The notes: generated from the sequence alone by a model not told the origin. A stretch of DNA of 14,730 nucleotides from Promethearchaeota archaeon (GCA_019057775.1 JAHLWT010000050.1:1-14730), one strand, 5' to 3'; shown: positions 7,322 to 14,729, counted from the first letter of the stretch. Numbers and translations: made by a program.

Positions 7322-7471
7322 ATTCCGGTAAAACCAACAATATCTCTGCGAAATTTTAAGAGGCTTTTGGATTTGTTGTACGATTAAAGTAATTTTATCG
7401 TACAAATCAACAACAAGTGAACCTATAGTGAAAATAAATTCAACACGTTGCATTTAGCCGCTCGTTAGTCC
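7322..7471 (+). repeat. Cassette-like non-coding repeat, copy B (longest copy)
   Basis: The first part, 7322-7376, matches copy C (8841-8895), and 7362-7471 matches copy A (3471-3581). A stem is formed by TTGTACGAT (7376-7384) and ATCGTACAA (7397-7405), 9 perfect bp. After one T/T mismatch it continues as AAA/TTT around a GTAA loop. The copy ends in TCAACACGTTGCATTTAGCC and GCTCGTTAGTCC, a close match to integron attC right ends, with GTTAGTC differing from GTTRRRY at one base. The gene at 7488 starts 17 bases later, as in an integron cassette. Confidence 0.65.
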
Positions 7472-7487
7472 TCATAGTCATTTAAAA

Positions 7488-8399
7488 TTGGAAAAGAATA
7501 ACAAACATCTGCAAAATACACTTAATAAATTCTTCAATAGAATTGCTTTCCTTAGAGGTTCCCTATATCATATGGAGTTAAACATAACAAGGGATGCAAA
7601 AGAGTTTTTAGAAAATTGTGAGAAATCAAACCTTAAGAAACCATCAGTCGCACTTTTCAGCATTTTAATCATTAGTGACATTACTGGACCTACAGATAAA
7701 GAATGGGAATACAATTATCCAACATCAAGTGATTATATTGTTGATTTTGAAAACTATGAAAACAAAACGTACGATTTAACCATACAATTCAGTCACTTTA
7801 TTGTTGCGCAGAGTTATGAAGCTTTTGAGACTTATTTGAAAGATATACTGGCTTCCTTTTTTTCAATTAGACCTGAAATAGGCTTCGAGATAATTGCCAA
7901 ATACAAGAAACAGGATAATCCTTTTAATAGATTTTTTAAGATGATTGGTTTAATCAAATTGAGGAATCAAGATTCAAAGAAAATGGATTGGGGACAAGAA
8001 ATACGAAAAATTCCATCAGGTACAAATAATGAGGTACTTTTCAAAATTCTAAGATCAATTACAAAAAAAATCTGTGATCTGGAAGTGAATAATAATAAAG
8101 AATTAGACCTTAAAACTTGGTACAAACAATTTTCAATTGTCAGACATTCTGTCACTCATGCTAATGGGACCCTACAAAAATCAATTTACAATTGCATATA
8201 TAGAAGAGATGTATTTGACAGCTATTTTCCATCAATTGTTGATGAACATTTTTGTAAATTAGCAATTGATCGCAATCACGCTTATTGTATCTGTAAATTA
8301 ATTACTGAGTATGCATTTCAAATTTTTAAATTTCTTTCGATAGAGGTAGGGGAAGATTGGATGATACTAAAAAATATGAAAAATAACTACGGTGCCTAA
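7488..8399 (+). CDS. HEPN-like protein with RX4H motif, unknown function
   Basis: The gene encodes 303 residues if the TTG at 7488 is used; no ATG lies upstream in frame, and the first ATG (7572) would remove 28 residues that look like genuine helix. The protein is largely helical and soluble. Two helices recall HEPN-type proteins: QFSHFIVAQSYEAFETYLKD (100-119), and WYKQFSIVRHSVTHANGTL (211-229), in which Arg219, His220 and His224 form R-X4-H. In HEPN RNases the RX4-6H motif binds and cuts RNA, and such domains are common in toxins and phage-defence effectors. The match is to the motif and its helical setting, not to a named family, so nuclease activity is inference. It is a single gene flanked by cassette-like repeats and is much more AT-rich than metK. 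Confidence 0.6.
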   Translation: MEKNNKHLQNTLNKFFNRIAFLRGSLYHMELNITRDAKEFLENCEKSNLKKPSVALFSILIISDITGPTDKEWEYNYPTSSDYIVDFENYENKTYDLTIQFSHFIVAQSYEAFETYLKDILASFFSIRPEIGFEIIAKYKKQDNPFNRFFKMIGLIKLRNQDSKKMDWGQEIRKIPSGTNNEVLFKILRSITKKICDLEVNNNKELDLKTWYKQFSIVRHSVTHANGTLQKSIYNCIYRRDVFDSYFPSIVDEHFCKLAIDRNHAYCICKLITEYAFQIFKFLSIEVGEDWMILKNMKNNYGA

Positions 8400-8418
8400 T
8401 TTTATAGGGTTTTATCTG

Positions 8419-8442
8419 CAGTTGAACCAAAAAAAAGTCCCG
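8419..8442 (+). repeat. Cassette-like repeat after the gene, copy B'
   Basis: CAGTTGAACCAAAAAAAAG-TCCCG begins 19 bases after the stop and matches 4463-4487 after the other cassette-like gene with two substitutions and one missing base. The following CCCTCGGGATCGGGAT is partly palindromic. Confidence 0.5.
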
Positions 8443-8543
8443 TTCCTATAACCCTCGGGATCGGGATTGGCTGTCAGAAAAATTTATGAACCACGAAGTA
8501 CTCCGCGAAGCTAATTTTCCGGGTTAAGAGACTTGTGTAAATT

Positions 8544-8593
8544 ACGGCGCATGCGGCTTTATCTCTTTTATTAAAGTTTGGCAGTTGCGCCGT
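8544..8593. repeat. Imperfect hairpin with GC-rich ends
   Basis: ACGGCGCA (8544-8551) and TGCGCCGT (8586-8593) are perfect 8-bp inverted arms; an inner pair CTTTA/TAAAG shortens the loop. The hairpin is bounded by direct repeats GGGTTAAG at 8521-8528 and 8594-8601. It lies in a run of dispersed repeats between two genes and does not match the cassette repeats. Confidence 0.45.
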
Positions 8594-8615
8594 GGGTTAA
8601 GTGGGTTCTTCAATT

Positions 8616-8663
8616 CCCCGGGATGAATCCCGAGGCTATTATTGTTTAATCCCTACGGGATTT
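8616..8663. repeat. Paired palindromes of a dispersed Bacteroidota-type repeat
   Basis: CGGGAT-GA-ATCCCG (8619-8632) is followed by AATCCC-TAC-GGGATT (8648-8662), two small perfect hairpins in tandem. The wording of this segment (ATCCCGAGGCTATT, AATCCCTACGGGATTT) is familiar to me from intergenic repeats in Bacteroidota genomes. The function is unknown. Confidence 0.5.
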
Positions 8664-8795
8664 AAGTTGACGCACATAAAGATTTGCTGAAAGCAGATTT
8701 TAAATGGGTTTAAAAAGTTGCATTGCTTTAGGAACGGAGCGCTTTTAAGTTGCTATGTGAATTACTGACCGACGGTAGGCGGGGACCTTGAGCGA

Positions 8796-8825
8796 CCCCG
8801 TGAAACAAGAGTAAATTTCACAGGG
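8796..8825. repeat. Hairpin repeat
   Basis: CCCCGTGAAA (8796-8805) pairs with TTTCACAGGG (8816-8825) over 9 of 10 positions around a 10-base loop. The GTGAAA/TTTCAC core is shared with the hairpin at 312-349, so the two may belong to one repeat family. Confidence 0.4.
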
Positions 8826-8840
8826 CTTTCCATGGAGTAA

Positions 8841-8897
8841 ATTCCGATAAAACTGACCATATCTGCGAAATATTAAGAGCTTTTTGGGTTTGTTTTA
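8841..8897 (+). repeat. Cassette-like repeat, partial copy C
   Basis: ATTCCGATAAAACTGACC through CTGCGAAATATTAAGAG and TTTTTGGGTTTGTTTTA aligns with 7322-7378 of copy B, with about five substitutions and one 2-base gap. After about 8897 the match to copy B is lost, so the stem-loop and the GTTAG end are missing or diverged. It lies 160 bases before the restriction-modification gene. Confidence 0.5.
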
Positions 8898-8952
8898 GGT
8901 ATTGGTTATATTTATTAGTGAGAATAAGGGAGTATCTTCCCTAAATAAAAAA

Positions 8953-8969
8953 TAACGGCAATGCCGTTA
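8953..8969. repeat. Perfect small palindrome upstream of the RM gene
   Basis: TAACGGC (8953-8959), loop AAT, GCCGTTA (8963-8969). It lies 88 bases before the start codon and could be an operator, a transcript hairpin or a repeat relic. A diverged look-alike is present near 6398-6415 next to the IS remnant, so a repeat origin is as likely as regulation. Confidence 0.4.
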
Positions 8970-9056
8970 GCCAATCGTTGTAGCCAATGCAAAATAAATG
9001 ACCGAATAGGAAGAATATTGACAATTTTTAATAATTGAATTCATTTTGAACCAATA

Positions 9057-11945
9057 ATGGCAACACCCGAATCAGCATTTGAAAAGGTAAAAGGATTAGT
9101 TTCCGACTTTAAGGCAAACGAACTGTATTACTTATCATCTAAATATTCAGAATCAGAAGTAAGGGAGGATTACATTAATAAATTCTTTGAGGTACTCGGT
9201 TGGGACGTTAGGCACAAAATACAGAAAAATCCCTACGAGCAGGAAGTAAAAGTTGAAAAAGGAGTTAAAGTTGGAAGGGCACAAAAACGAGCAGATTATG
9301 CCTTCCATCTAGGCCCTAACTTCCGTGATCCCGTGTTTTTTGTAGAAGCGAAAAAACCCGCAAGGTCGCTTTCAGATCCTGATGATTATTTCCAAGCCAT
9401 ACGCTACGGTTGGAACGCCAACACCCCTATTGTCATTCTAACCGACTTTGAAGAATTCCATATCATTGATTCCCGTTTCAAGCCCGATATTGATACCGCG
9501 TTAAATAAAAAATTGCAGTATTTCCATTATTCTGAATATGCGGATAAGGAAAATTTCGCTGAAATATATTACCTCCTTTCCCGTCAAGCCGTTGGAAACA
9601 ATTCAATTGAAAAGTATTCTGAATCTCTGCCAAAGCCAAAAGGCAAAGCAGTGCAAAGGCAATTATTTCCCGGTGGCTTCCAAAGTATTGATGAATCCTT
9701 TTTAAAGGAAATTGATGAAATAAGAATCACCCTTGCCCGTGCCTATAAAAAGTCAAATCCAACATTGCAGGGCTATGAACTGACAGAAGCAATTCAGCGA
9801 ACCATAGACCGTCTTGTTTTTATTCGGTTTTTAGAAGATAAACTAATAGAGCAAGAGCATTATATAAGCATGTTCGGAGAAACCAGTGATGCCTGGGATG
9901 ATTTTGTGGCATTAAGCAAACGCTTAGACGCTAAATACAATGGTATTGTTTTCAAAAATCATTTTATTGACGCTCCAGATTTCAATAAGCCCACAGATGT
10001 TTTTGGCAATATTTGCCAAGATTTATCCCACCTGAATTCACCCTACGATTTTGATAAGATACCTATTCACATTTTGGGCTCCATCTATGAAAGGTTTCTT
10101 GGTAAGGTCGTTAACGCTACCCCTAAAAGAGTAACCATTGAGGAAAAACCCGAAGTAAAAAAAGCCGGTGGAGTGTACTATACACCGAGATACATAGTAA
10201 GGTACATTGTTGCTAATACGGTTGGTGAACTGATTAAAGGAAAAACCCCCTTACAGATTTCCCGGATTCGCTTTGCAGATATTGCCTGTGGCAGCGGTTC
10301 TTTTTTAATTGCTGTCTTTGAAACATTGCTTGATTATCACAATAATTGGTATCAGAACAACCCTGTAAAAGCCAAAAGCGATGGCTGCTTTCATCAGGAT
10401 GGCAAATGGATACTTTCACTGCAACAAAAGAAAAATATCCTTCTAAATAACATTTACGGGGTGGACATTGATTCTCAGGCAGTGGAAGTAACCCAATTGT
10501 CTTTATGCCTAAAATTAATGGAAGACGAAACCACCGCCACCACAAATGAGATGCAAGTTTTATTTCACGAGCAGATTTTGCCAGATTTAACAAAAAACAT
10601 TGTTTGCGGCAATTCCCTTATCGGGTGGGATATTGAAGATGGCATACTTTTCCCAGATGAAGAAATGCGGAAGCTCAACCCTATGGATTTTGAAAATGCC
10701 TTCCCTGCTATTATGAATAACGGTGGCTTTGACGCCATCGTTGGAAATCCACCTTATGTATTTACAAGAGACGTAGAATGGGGAGAAGAAGTAAAAAATT
10801 ATTATTGGACAAAATTTAATATTACTAAATCTAAGGGTACTCAATCAAAAAAAAATCAGTCCGGCAAAATAAATCTATATATATTATTCCTATTAAGAGC
10901 TTCTCAATTAATAAATAAAAATGGTGTAATAAGTTATATTGTACCGAATGGTATTTTAAGAACTACTACTTATGATACGGCAAGGAAATTTTTAATAGAA
11001 AAAACATCTATTAATGAAATTGTTGATTTAAAAAAAGGCGTTTTTAAAGGTGTGACTGCATCAACTGTTATTATCACCTTTGGCAAATTTAGGAAAGACA
11101 ATAAAATTAGAATAATTGATGCAAATTACTTGGAAGATAAGTTTATAAACACAAATAAGGTCAATTATATTCCCCAATCACGAATCAAAACAAATGTTAG
11201 CTTCACTATAAATTTATATGTGAATGATAAGGAATATATATTATTTGAAAAAATAAAAAAGTCAAAAAAATTTCTAAAAGATATTACTATTGAAATAATT
11301 GAAGGTATAGTTGCTCATAAAAAGTATATAGGTAATACCCCATTTAATAATAAGGGAAATAGAAAATTTTTAGAAGGCAAAGACATTAAAAAATATCAAA
11401 TCCTTTTTAATTCAAAATATATTCTTTTTGATAGAGAAAAGTTACACAGAGCCAGACCAGACTACGTATGGAGTGCTCCAAAAAAAATTATTATTCAAAG
11501 GATAAGTGGAGGTAAAAAACCTTTAGTTTCTGTTGTTGATTTTGAGAATTATTACTCTTTTGCCTCTACTAATTTGATATTAATTAATAAGTCCTTTGAA
11601 AATATATATTCATACGAATTCATATCAGCTCTTTTAAATTCAAATCTAATCAACTTTTATTACAGCAAAAACTTCACAAATCAATCAAGCCTGACAGTAA
11701 ATATTTCAAAGACCTTTTTAGAAATGATTCCTTTACCGCAAGAGAATAAAGAAATCTTTAATAAAATAGGTTTATTAGTAAAACAAATAATGCAGACAAA
11801 AAAGAAACTCGCCACCGTCAAAATGGACAGGGATATAAACTACTACGAAAGGAAATGCAACAATATAGACCGTGAAATCAATAATGCGGTTTACAAGCTC
11901 TACGGCTTGTCAAAAGATGAAATTGAAATTATTAATAGTGAATAA
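9057..11945 (+). CDS. Type IIG-like restriction-modification enzyme (nuclease, N6-adenine methylase and specificity in one chain)
   Basis: This 962-residue ATG-started protein should both cut and methylate DNA. Residues 1-180 form a PD-(D/E)XK nuclease of the type I R-subunit N-terminal kind, with Asp80 (KRADYAF) and EAK at 97-99 (FFVEAKKP). A helical linker (about 215-365) follows. The methylase spans about 370-570: motif X YYTP (374-377), SAM-binding motif I DIACGSGSF (408-416), an acidic motif in IYGVDIDS (466-473) and catalytic NPPY (564-567), typical of N6-adenine enzymes. Residues about 570-915 are a TaqI-like target-recognition region, ending in a coiled coil (about 912-945) of the kind used to space domains. 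All catalytic motifs are present. One chain could protect and restrict without partners. The recognition region is far more AT-rich than the rest, suggesting exchange. A strong hairpin terminator follows the gene. Confidence 0.9.
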   Translation: MATPESAFEKVKGLVSDFKANELYYLSSKYSESEVREDYINKFFEVLGWDVRHKIQKNPYEQEVKVEKGVKVGRAQKRADYAFHLGPNFRDPVFFVEAKKPARSLSDPDDYFQAIRYGWNANTPIVILTDFEEFHIIDSRFKPDIDTALNKKLQYFHYSEYADKENFAEIYYLLSRQAVGNNSIEKYSESLPKPKGKAVQRQLFPGGFQSIDESFLKEIDEIRITLARAYKKSNPTLQGYELTEAIQRTIDRLVFIRFLEDKLIEQEHYISMFGETSDAWDDFVALSKRLDAKYNGIVFKNHFIDAPDFNKPTDVFGNICQDLSHLNSPYDFDKIPIHILGSIYERFLGKVVNATPKRVTIEEKPEVKKAGGVYYTPRYIVRYIVANTVGELIKGKTPLQISRIRFADIACGSGSFLIAVFETLLDYHNNWYQNNPVKAKSDGCFHQDGKWILSLQQKKNILLNNIYGVDIDSQAVEVTQLSLCLKLMEDETTATTNEMQVLFHEQILPDLTKNIVCGNSLIGWDIEDGILFPDEEMRKLNPMDFENAFPAIMNNGGFDAIVGNPPYVFTRDVEWGEEVKNYYWTKFNITKSKGTQSKKNQSGKINLYILFLLRASQLINKNGVISYIVPNGILRTTTYDTARKFLIEKTSINEIVDLKKGVFKGVTASTVIITFGKFRKDNKIRIIDANYLEDKFINTNKVNYIPQSRIKTNVSFTINLYVNDKEYILFEKIKKSKKFLKDITIEIIEGIVAHKKYIGNTPFNNKGNRKFLEGKDIKKYQILFNSKYILFDREKLHRARPDYVWSAPKKIIIQRISGGKKPLVSVVDFENYYSFASTNLILINKSFENIYSYEFISALLNSNLINFYYSKNFTNQSSLTVNISKTFLEMIPLPQENKEIFNKIGLLVKQIMQTKKKLATVKMDRDINYYERKCNNIDREINNAVYKLYGLSKDEIEIINSE

Positions 11946-11967
11946 TAAAGCACAGGCAACAAAAAAA

Positions 11968-11996
11968 AATAAACGCCATTAAAACAGGCGTTTATT
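11968..11996. terminator. Bidirectional hairpin terminator after the RM gene
   Basis: AATAAACGCC (11968-11977) and GGCGTTTATT (11987-11996) are perfect 10-bp arms around a 9-base loop, preceded by a run of A and ending in T-rich sequence. It starts 22 bases after the RM stop codon and should separate that gene from the small-protein/TIR-like pair, which would then need its own promoter in 11997-12054. Confidence 0.75.
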
Positions 11997-12054
11997 CAGA
12001 ACGCAGTGGCAATTTACTTTTCGGTTTTATAGGGAAATATTATTAATTTTAAGT

Positions 12055-12207
12055 ATGACTGCAAAAAAGAGTAAAATAGTTCAGACAAAAAATCCTCGTA
12101 CAGGCAAATATGTTAAAATAGACCGAAGTAAAGGAAAAATTTTAACCACTAAAAAATCTACCGGTCCATATAGAGGAGTCCCCATTATACGTAAAAAAAG
12201 CAAATGA
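12055..12207 (+). CDS. 50-residue basic protein, translationally coupled to the TIR-like gene
   Basis: An ATG at 12055 opens a 50-codon frame ending in TGA at 12205-12207. The protein is very basic, with many Lys and Arg: an early KKSK, then NPRTGKYVKIDRSKGKIL, a KKSTGPYRGVPI stretch and a basic tail. The middle resembles a small beta-hairpin unit with G-K-Y-V-K-I-D. I do not know a named family. Its stop overlaps the next start as ATGA, the classic arrangement for translational coupling, which makes it likely that the two proteins act together. The charge suggests binding to nucleic acid or to an acidic partner; an antitoxin or regulator role is only a guess. Confidence 0.7.
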   Translation: MTAKKSKIVQTKNPRTGKYVKIDRSKGKILTTKKSTGPYRGVPIIRKKSK

Positions 12208-12845
12208 TAGTCTACTCTCTACAAACAGGTAGTGTTTTTGAAGAAGCAATTAAATACCAGCCAAGAAGTTGCTTTATCTTGACTCAATTAGGGGGTAAGT
12301 TATCCCCTCAGTTAAAAGCTATAAGAAAACAGTTAAAGGCTGAATTAACTACCAGAAATATTAATGAAATAGATGCACATTCATTGGTTACTGGTAGAGA
12401 TTTCCTCGATAAAATCTGGCGACAAATTTTATCTGTACCTATGGGAATAGCTATTCTTTGTAAGGATATGAAAGCTACAACCGTTGCAAACATTTTTTAT
12501 GAACTTAGCCTTCTAGACTCTTTAGGAAAAGAAACACTCGTAATTAAAACAAAAGACTTTGAGATACCTTCTGACTTTGTAAGAACAGAATATCTACCCT
12601 ATGGCCGAGGATGGGCATCCAAACTTAATCAATTTTTTAACAACGTTTTTGAACAAGAGAAATATTACAAAAAAATGGCAGATTTAACGGACGATCCTAT
12701 ACTATCAATTGATTATTTGCGACGAGCATTTCTCATTTCTGGAAATAGAGAATATCTATCTAATGCTAAGAACCATTTTGAAAAAAATAAGAATTTCATA
12801 AATAGATATAATCAATTCCAAATTAGAAATTTCTTAAGATCGTAA
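12204..12845 (+). CDS. TIR / nucleoside-deoxyribosyltransferase-like protein
   Basis: The gene encodes 213 residues from an ATG. The core (about 20-115) has alternating strands and helices of the flavodoxin-like TIR/deoxyribosyltransferase kind: strand SCFILTQLGG (22-31), helix SPQLKAIRKQLKAEL, strand around EIDAH (55-59), helix FLDKIWRQILS, strand GIAILCKD (81-88), then VANIFYELSLLDSLGKETLVI (94-114). Glu100 after N-I-F-Y lies where such proteins place their catalytic Glu (compare N-I-x-x-E-L-G), and GK-x-x-LVI is also typical. Proteins of this fold hydrolyse NAD or nucleosides and often serve as cell-suicide effectors in defence. Residues 140-213 are helical and may hold a TPR-like or partner-binding segment. 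It overlaps the 50-residue gene by ATGA. The exact family and activity are inferred. Confidence 0.65.
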   Translation: MIVYSLQTGSVFEEAIKYQPRSCFILTQLGGKLSPQLKAIRKQLKAELTTRNINEIDAHSLVTGRDFLDKIWRQILSVPMGIAILCKDMKATTVANIFYELSLLDSLGKETLVIKTKDFEIPSDFVRTEYLPYGRGWASKLNQFFNNVFEQEKYYKKMADLTDDPILSIDYLRRAFLISGNREYLSNAKNHFEKNKNFINRYNQFQIRNFLRS

Positions 12846-13179
12846 ACAGCCACTAACACTTAGGTAACATCAAATATTAAGTAAGCTGCGAAAAAGTGTT
12901 AATTTGAGGAAAATCGATATTAAGAAACATAATAGCCACCTGATCACTATGGTTCGGAATATCCAACCTACTCATGTTTGATGATCGTTAGTTGAAAAAG
13001 AATCATATAGTAAACAAAATTGCAAACCAGTTCACACTCCTTAATTCCGTAAAACGGCAAAATCGCCTCATTTTTTTTAGCTTTGTTATAAACAATTTAC
13101 CAACAAAGAGGGAATCTGGATGTTGATTTGTTGTGGAAAAGGTTTGCCGGGGATTGGTTTACAGCATGTTATAGTAATT

Positions 13180-13290
13180 AACTGAAATAGAACGCGGATA
13201 ACGCAAATTGTCGCAGAATTATGAAGATTCAAAAAAGATCAGCGAAAATCTGCGGGATCAGCGTGATATTTTTTCTCGCAGATTAATACG
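13180..13290. repeat. Dispersed Bacteroidota-type repeat
   Basis: The segment with GAACGCGGATAACGCAAATT, AAAGATCAGCGAAAATCTGC, GGGATCAGCGTGATATT and CGCAGATTAATACGGATGA has several near-copies of a G-C-G-G-A-T / A-T-C-T-G-C theme in both orientations. I know such text as a very common intergenic repeat in Bacteroidota. No coding role. Confidence 0.55.
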
Positions 13291-13309
13291 GATGATTAAG
13301 ATTTAGATT

Positions 13310-13342
13310 AACCCCGACAGGGTTGTGAACCCTGTCGGGGTT
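13310..13342. terminator. Perfect 15-bp palindrome, likely metK terminator
   Basis: AACCCCGACAGGGTT (13310-13324) and AACCCTGTCGGGGTT (13328-13342) are perfect arms around a GTG loop, 47 bases beyond the metK stop on the minus strand. The stem is strong enough to end transcription from either side, though the T-tract is weak. The same palindrome type is also a dispersed repeat in Bacteroidota, so its placement here may be a repeat insertion used as a terminator. Confidence 0.6.
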
Positions 13343-13369
13343 TAATTGAGGGATAATTATTTCCTATAG

Positions 13370-13390
13370 GCAGTAAGCAGTATGCAGTTT
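13370..13390. repeat. Three tandem 7-mers overlapping the metK stop
   Basis: GCAGTAA, GCAGTAT and GCAGTTT follow each other directly (13370-13390). The last unit includes part of the metK stop codon (13389-13391). Confidence 0.55.
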
Positions 13391-14729
13391 ACTGAATACC
13401 AAATACCTCTTTTATCTTCTCCACATAATCCAGTTTCTCCCAGGCGAAAAATTCCACTTCTTTGAAGTATTTTTTCTCACCGTCGATTGTTTTTTCCGTT
13501 GCTCCTTCTCCCTGGTAGTAAACTTCGACTTCTTCAGAATAAGGGGAACGGCCAAAATGACCATAGGTAGCAGTGCGTTCGAATATGGGGTTTTTTAATC
13601 CGAAACGCTTTATAATGGCATAAGGACGGAGGTCGAATATTTCTTTTACTTTTTTGGCGATCTCCCCATCGCGTAAATCAGCGCCGCTGAGATCTTTTAT
13701 TTTACATGTTCCGAAAGTATTTATATGAATACTAATCGGTTTTGCAATGCCTATCGCATAAGCAACCTGTACCAGCACCTCATCAGCCACACCCGCGGCA
13801 ACCAGGTTATTGGCAATATGCCTGGCGGCATAAGCGCCGGAACGGTCGACCTTGGATGCGTCTTTCCCCGAAAAACAACCTCCCCCATGAGGCGCCATTC
13901 CACCATAAGTATCCACAACGATCTTCCTGCCCGTTAGTCCGGTATCACCGTGAGGACCGCCGATCACGAATTTGCCGGTGGGATTGACGATTAACTGAAA
14001 GCCATTTTCGAACAGAACCTTGATCCGGTCAGGAACCATCTTTTTAACCCTGGGAATTAAGATATCACGAATATCCTTTTCGATTTTCTGACACATGGTT
14101 TTATCGGCTTCTTCTATAGCTTCCCGGCTTTTATCTTTTGGTTTAACGAATTCATCATGCTGGGTGGAGACCAGTATGGTATCGATACGGACGGGTTTTC
14201 CGCTTTCTTCGTATTCGATGGTGACCTGTGATTTGGAATCGGGGCGGAGCCAGGTCATTTGTTTTCCCTCCTTGCGTATGTCAGCCAGTTGCTGGAGCAG
14301 GATATGGGATAATTCCATGGGCAGGGGCATGCCGTTATCCATATCGCGGTTGGCATACCCGAACATCATTCCCTGGTCGCCGGCGCCCATCTCCTCTTCC
14401 TTTTCCCTTTCAACGCCCCGGGTGATATCGGGCGATTGTTCGTGGAGGGTGGAGATGATCCCGCAGGAATCCGCATCGAATTTATATTCGGCTTTTGTAT
14501 AGCCTATGTCTTTAATAACCCTTCTTGCAATTTTTTGTATATCGACATATCCGGTTGTTCTGACCTCGCCGCTGCAAACCACAAGACCTGTGGTGACAAG
14601 GGTTTCGCAAGCAACTTTTGACTCAGGGTCCTGGCGTAAGAATTCATCAAGCAGAGCATCGGAGATCTGATCGGCTATTTTATCGGGATGGCCTTCTGAT
14701 ACCGATTCGGAAGTGAATAAGTAAGACAT
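13389..14729 (-). CDS. metK: S-adenosylmethionine synthase (methionine adenosyltransferase)
   Basis: MetK makes S-adenosylmethionine from methionine and ATP, releasing phosphate and pyrophosphate, in the cytoplasm; it works as a tetramer. The gene is complete: ATG at 14729 and 446 residues, longer than the roughly 384 of E. coli, with extra sequence around residues 185-225. Visible signatures are the start [20 protein letters not shown] (His14, Asp16), [12 protein letters not shown] (115-126), [15 protein letters not shown] (257-270) and the phosphate-binding GGGCFSGKD (282-290), followed by [14 protein letters not shown]. The usual form of the last motif is GGGAFSGKD; Cys replaces Ala here. 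It is the one clear housekeeping gene in the window, with higher GC than the island. Its product would supply the methyl donor of the neighbouring RM enzyme, but the adjacency is probably chance. Its promoter lies outside the window. Confidence 0.98.
   Translation of the reverse strand: MSYLFTSESVSEGHPDKIADQISDALLDEFLRQDPESKVACETLVTTGLVVCSGEVRTTGYVDIQKIARRVIKDIGYTKAEYKFDADSCGIISTLHEQSPDITRGVEREKEEEMGAGDQGMMFGYANRDMDNGMPLPMELSHILLQQLADIRKEGKQMTWLRPDSKSQVTIEYEESGKPVRIDTILVSTQHDEFVKPKDKSREAIEEADKTMCQKIEKDIRDILIPRVKKMVPDRIKVLFENGFQLIVNPTGKFVIGGPHGDTGLTGRKIVVDTYGGMAPHGGGCFSGKDASKVDRSGAYAARHIANNLVAAGVADEVLVQVAYAIGIAKPISIHINTFGTCKIKDLSGADLRDGEIAKKVKEIFDLRPYAIIKRFGLKNPIFERTATYGHFGRSPYSEEVEVYYQGEGATEKTIDGEKKYFKEVEFFAWEKLDYVEKIKEVFGIQ

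Larger units (their letters stand above)
12846..13388. other. Repeat-rich intergenic region before metK's end
   Basis: No gene is seen. An inverted pair TAACACTT (12854-12861) and AAGTGTTA (12894-12901) just after the TIR-like stop may be a weak terminator, although its loop is 32 bases. The right half is made up of the dispersed repeats described at 13180-13290, 13310-13342 and 13370-13390. Confidence 0.55.

Noticed and set aside
3471..8897. CRISPR array
   Set aside because: The repeats are long, diverged, few and separated by whole genes; there are no regular short spacers and no cas genes.
10234..10844. Minus-strand open frames inside the RM gene
   Set aside because: They overlap motif I and NPPY of a clear gene and show no family pattern; they are shadows.
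13725..14621. Several plus-strand open frames opposite metK
   Set aside because: metK covers them with full-length conserved motifs; the frames reflect its higher GC content.
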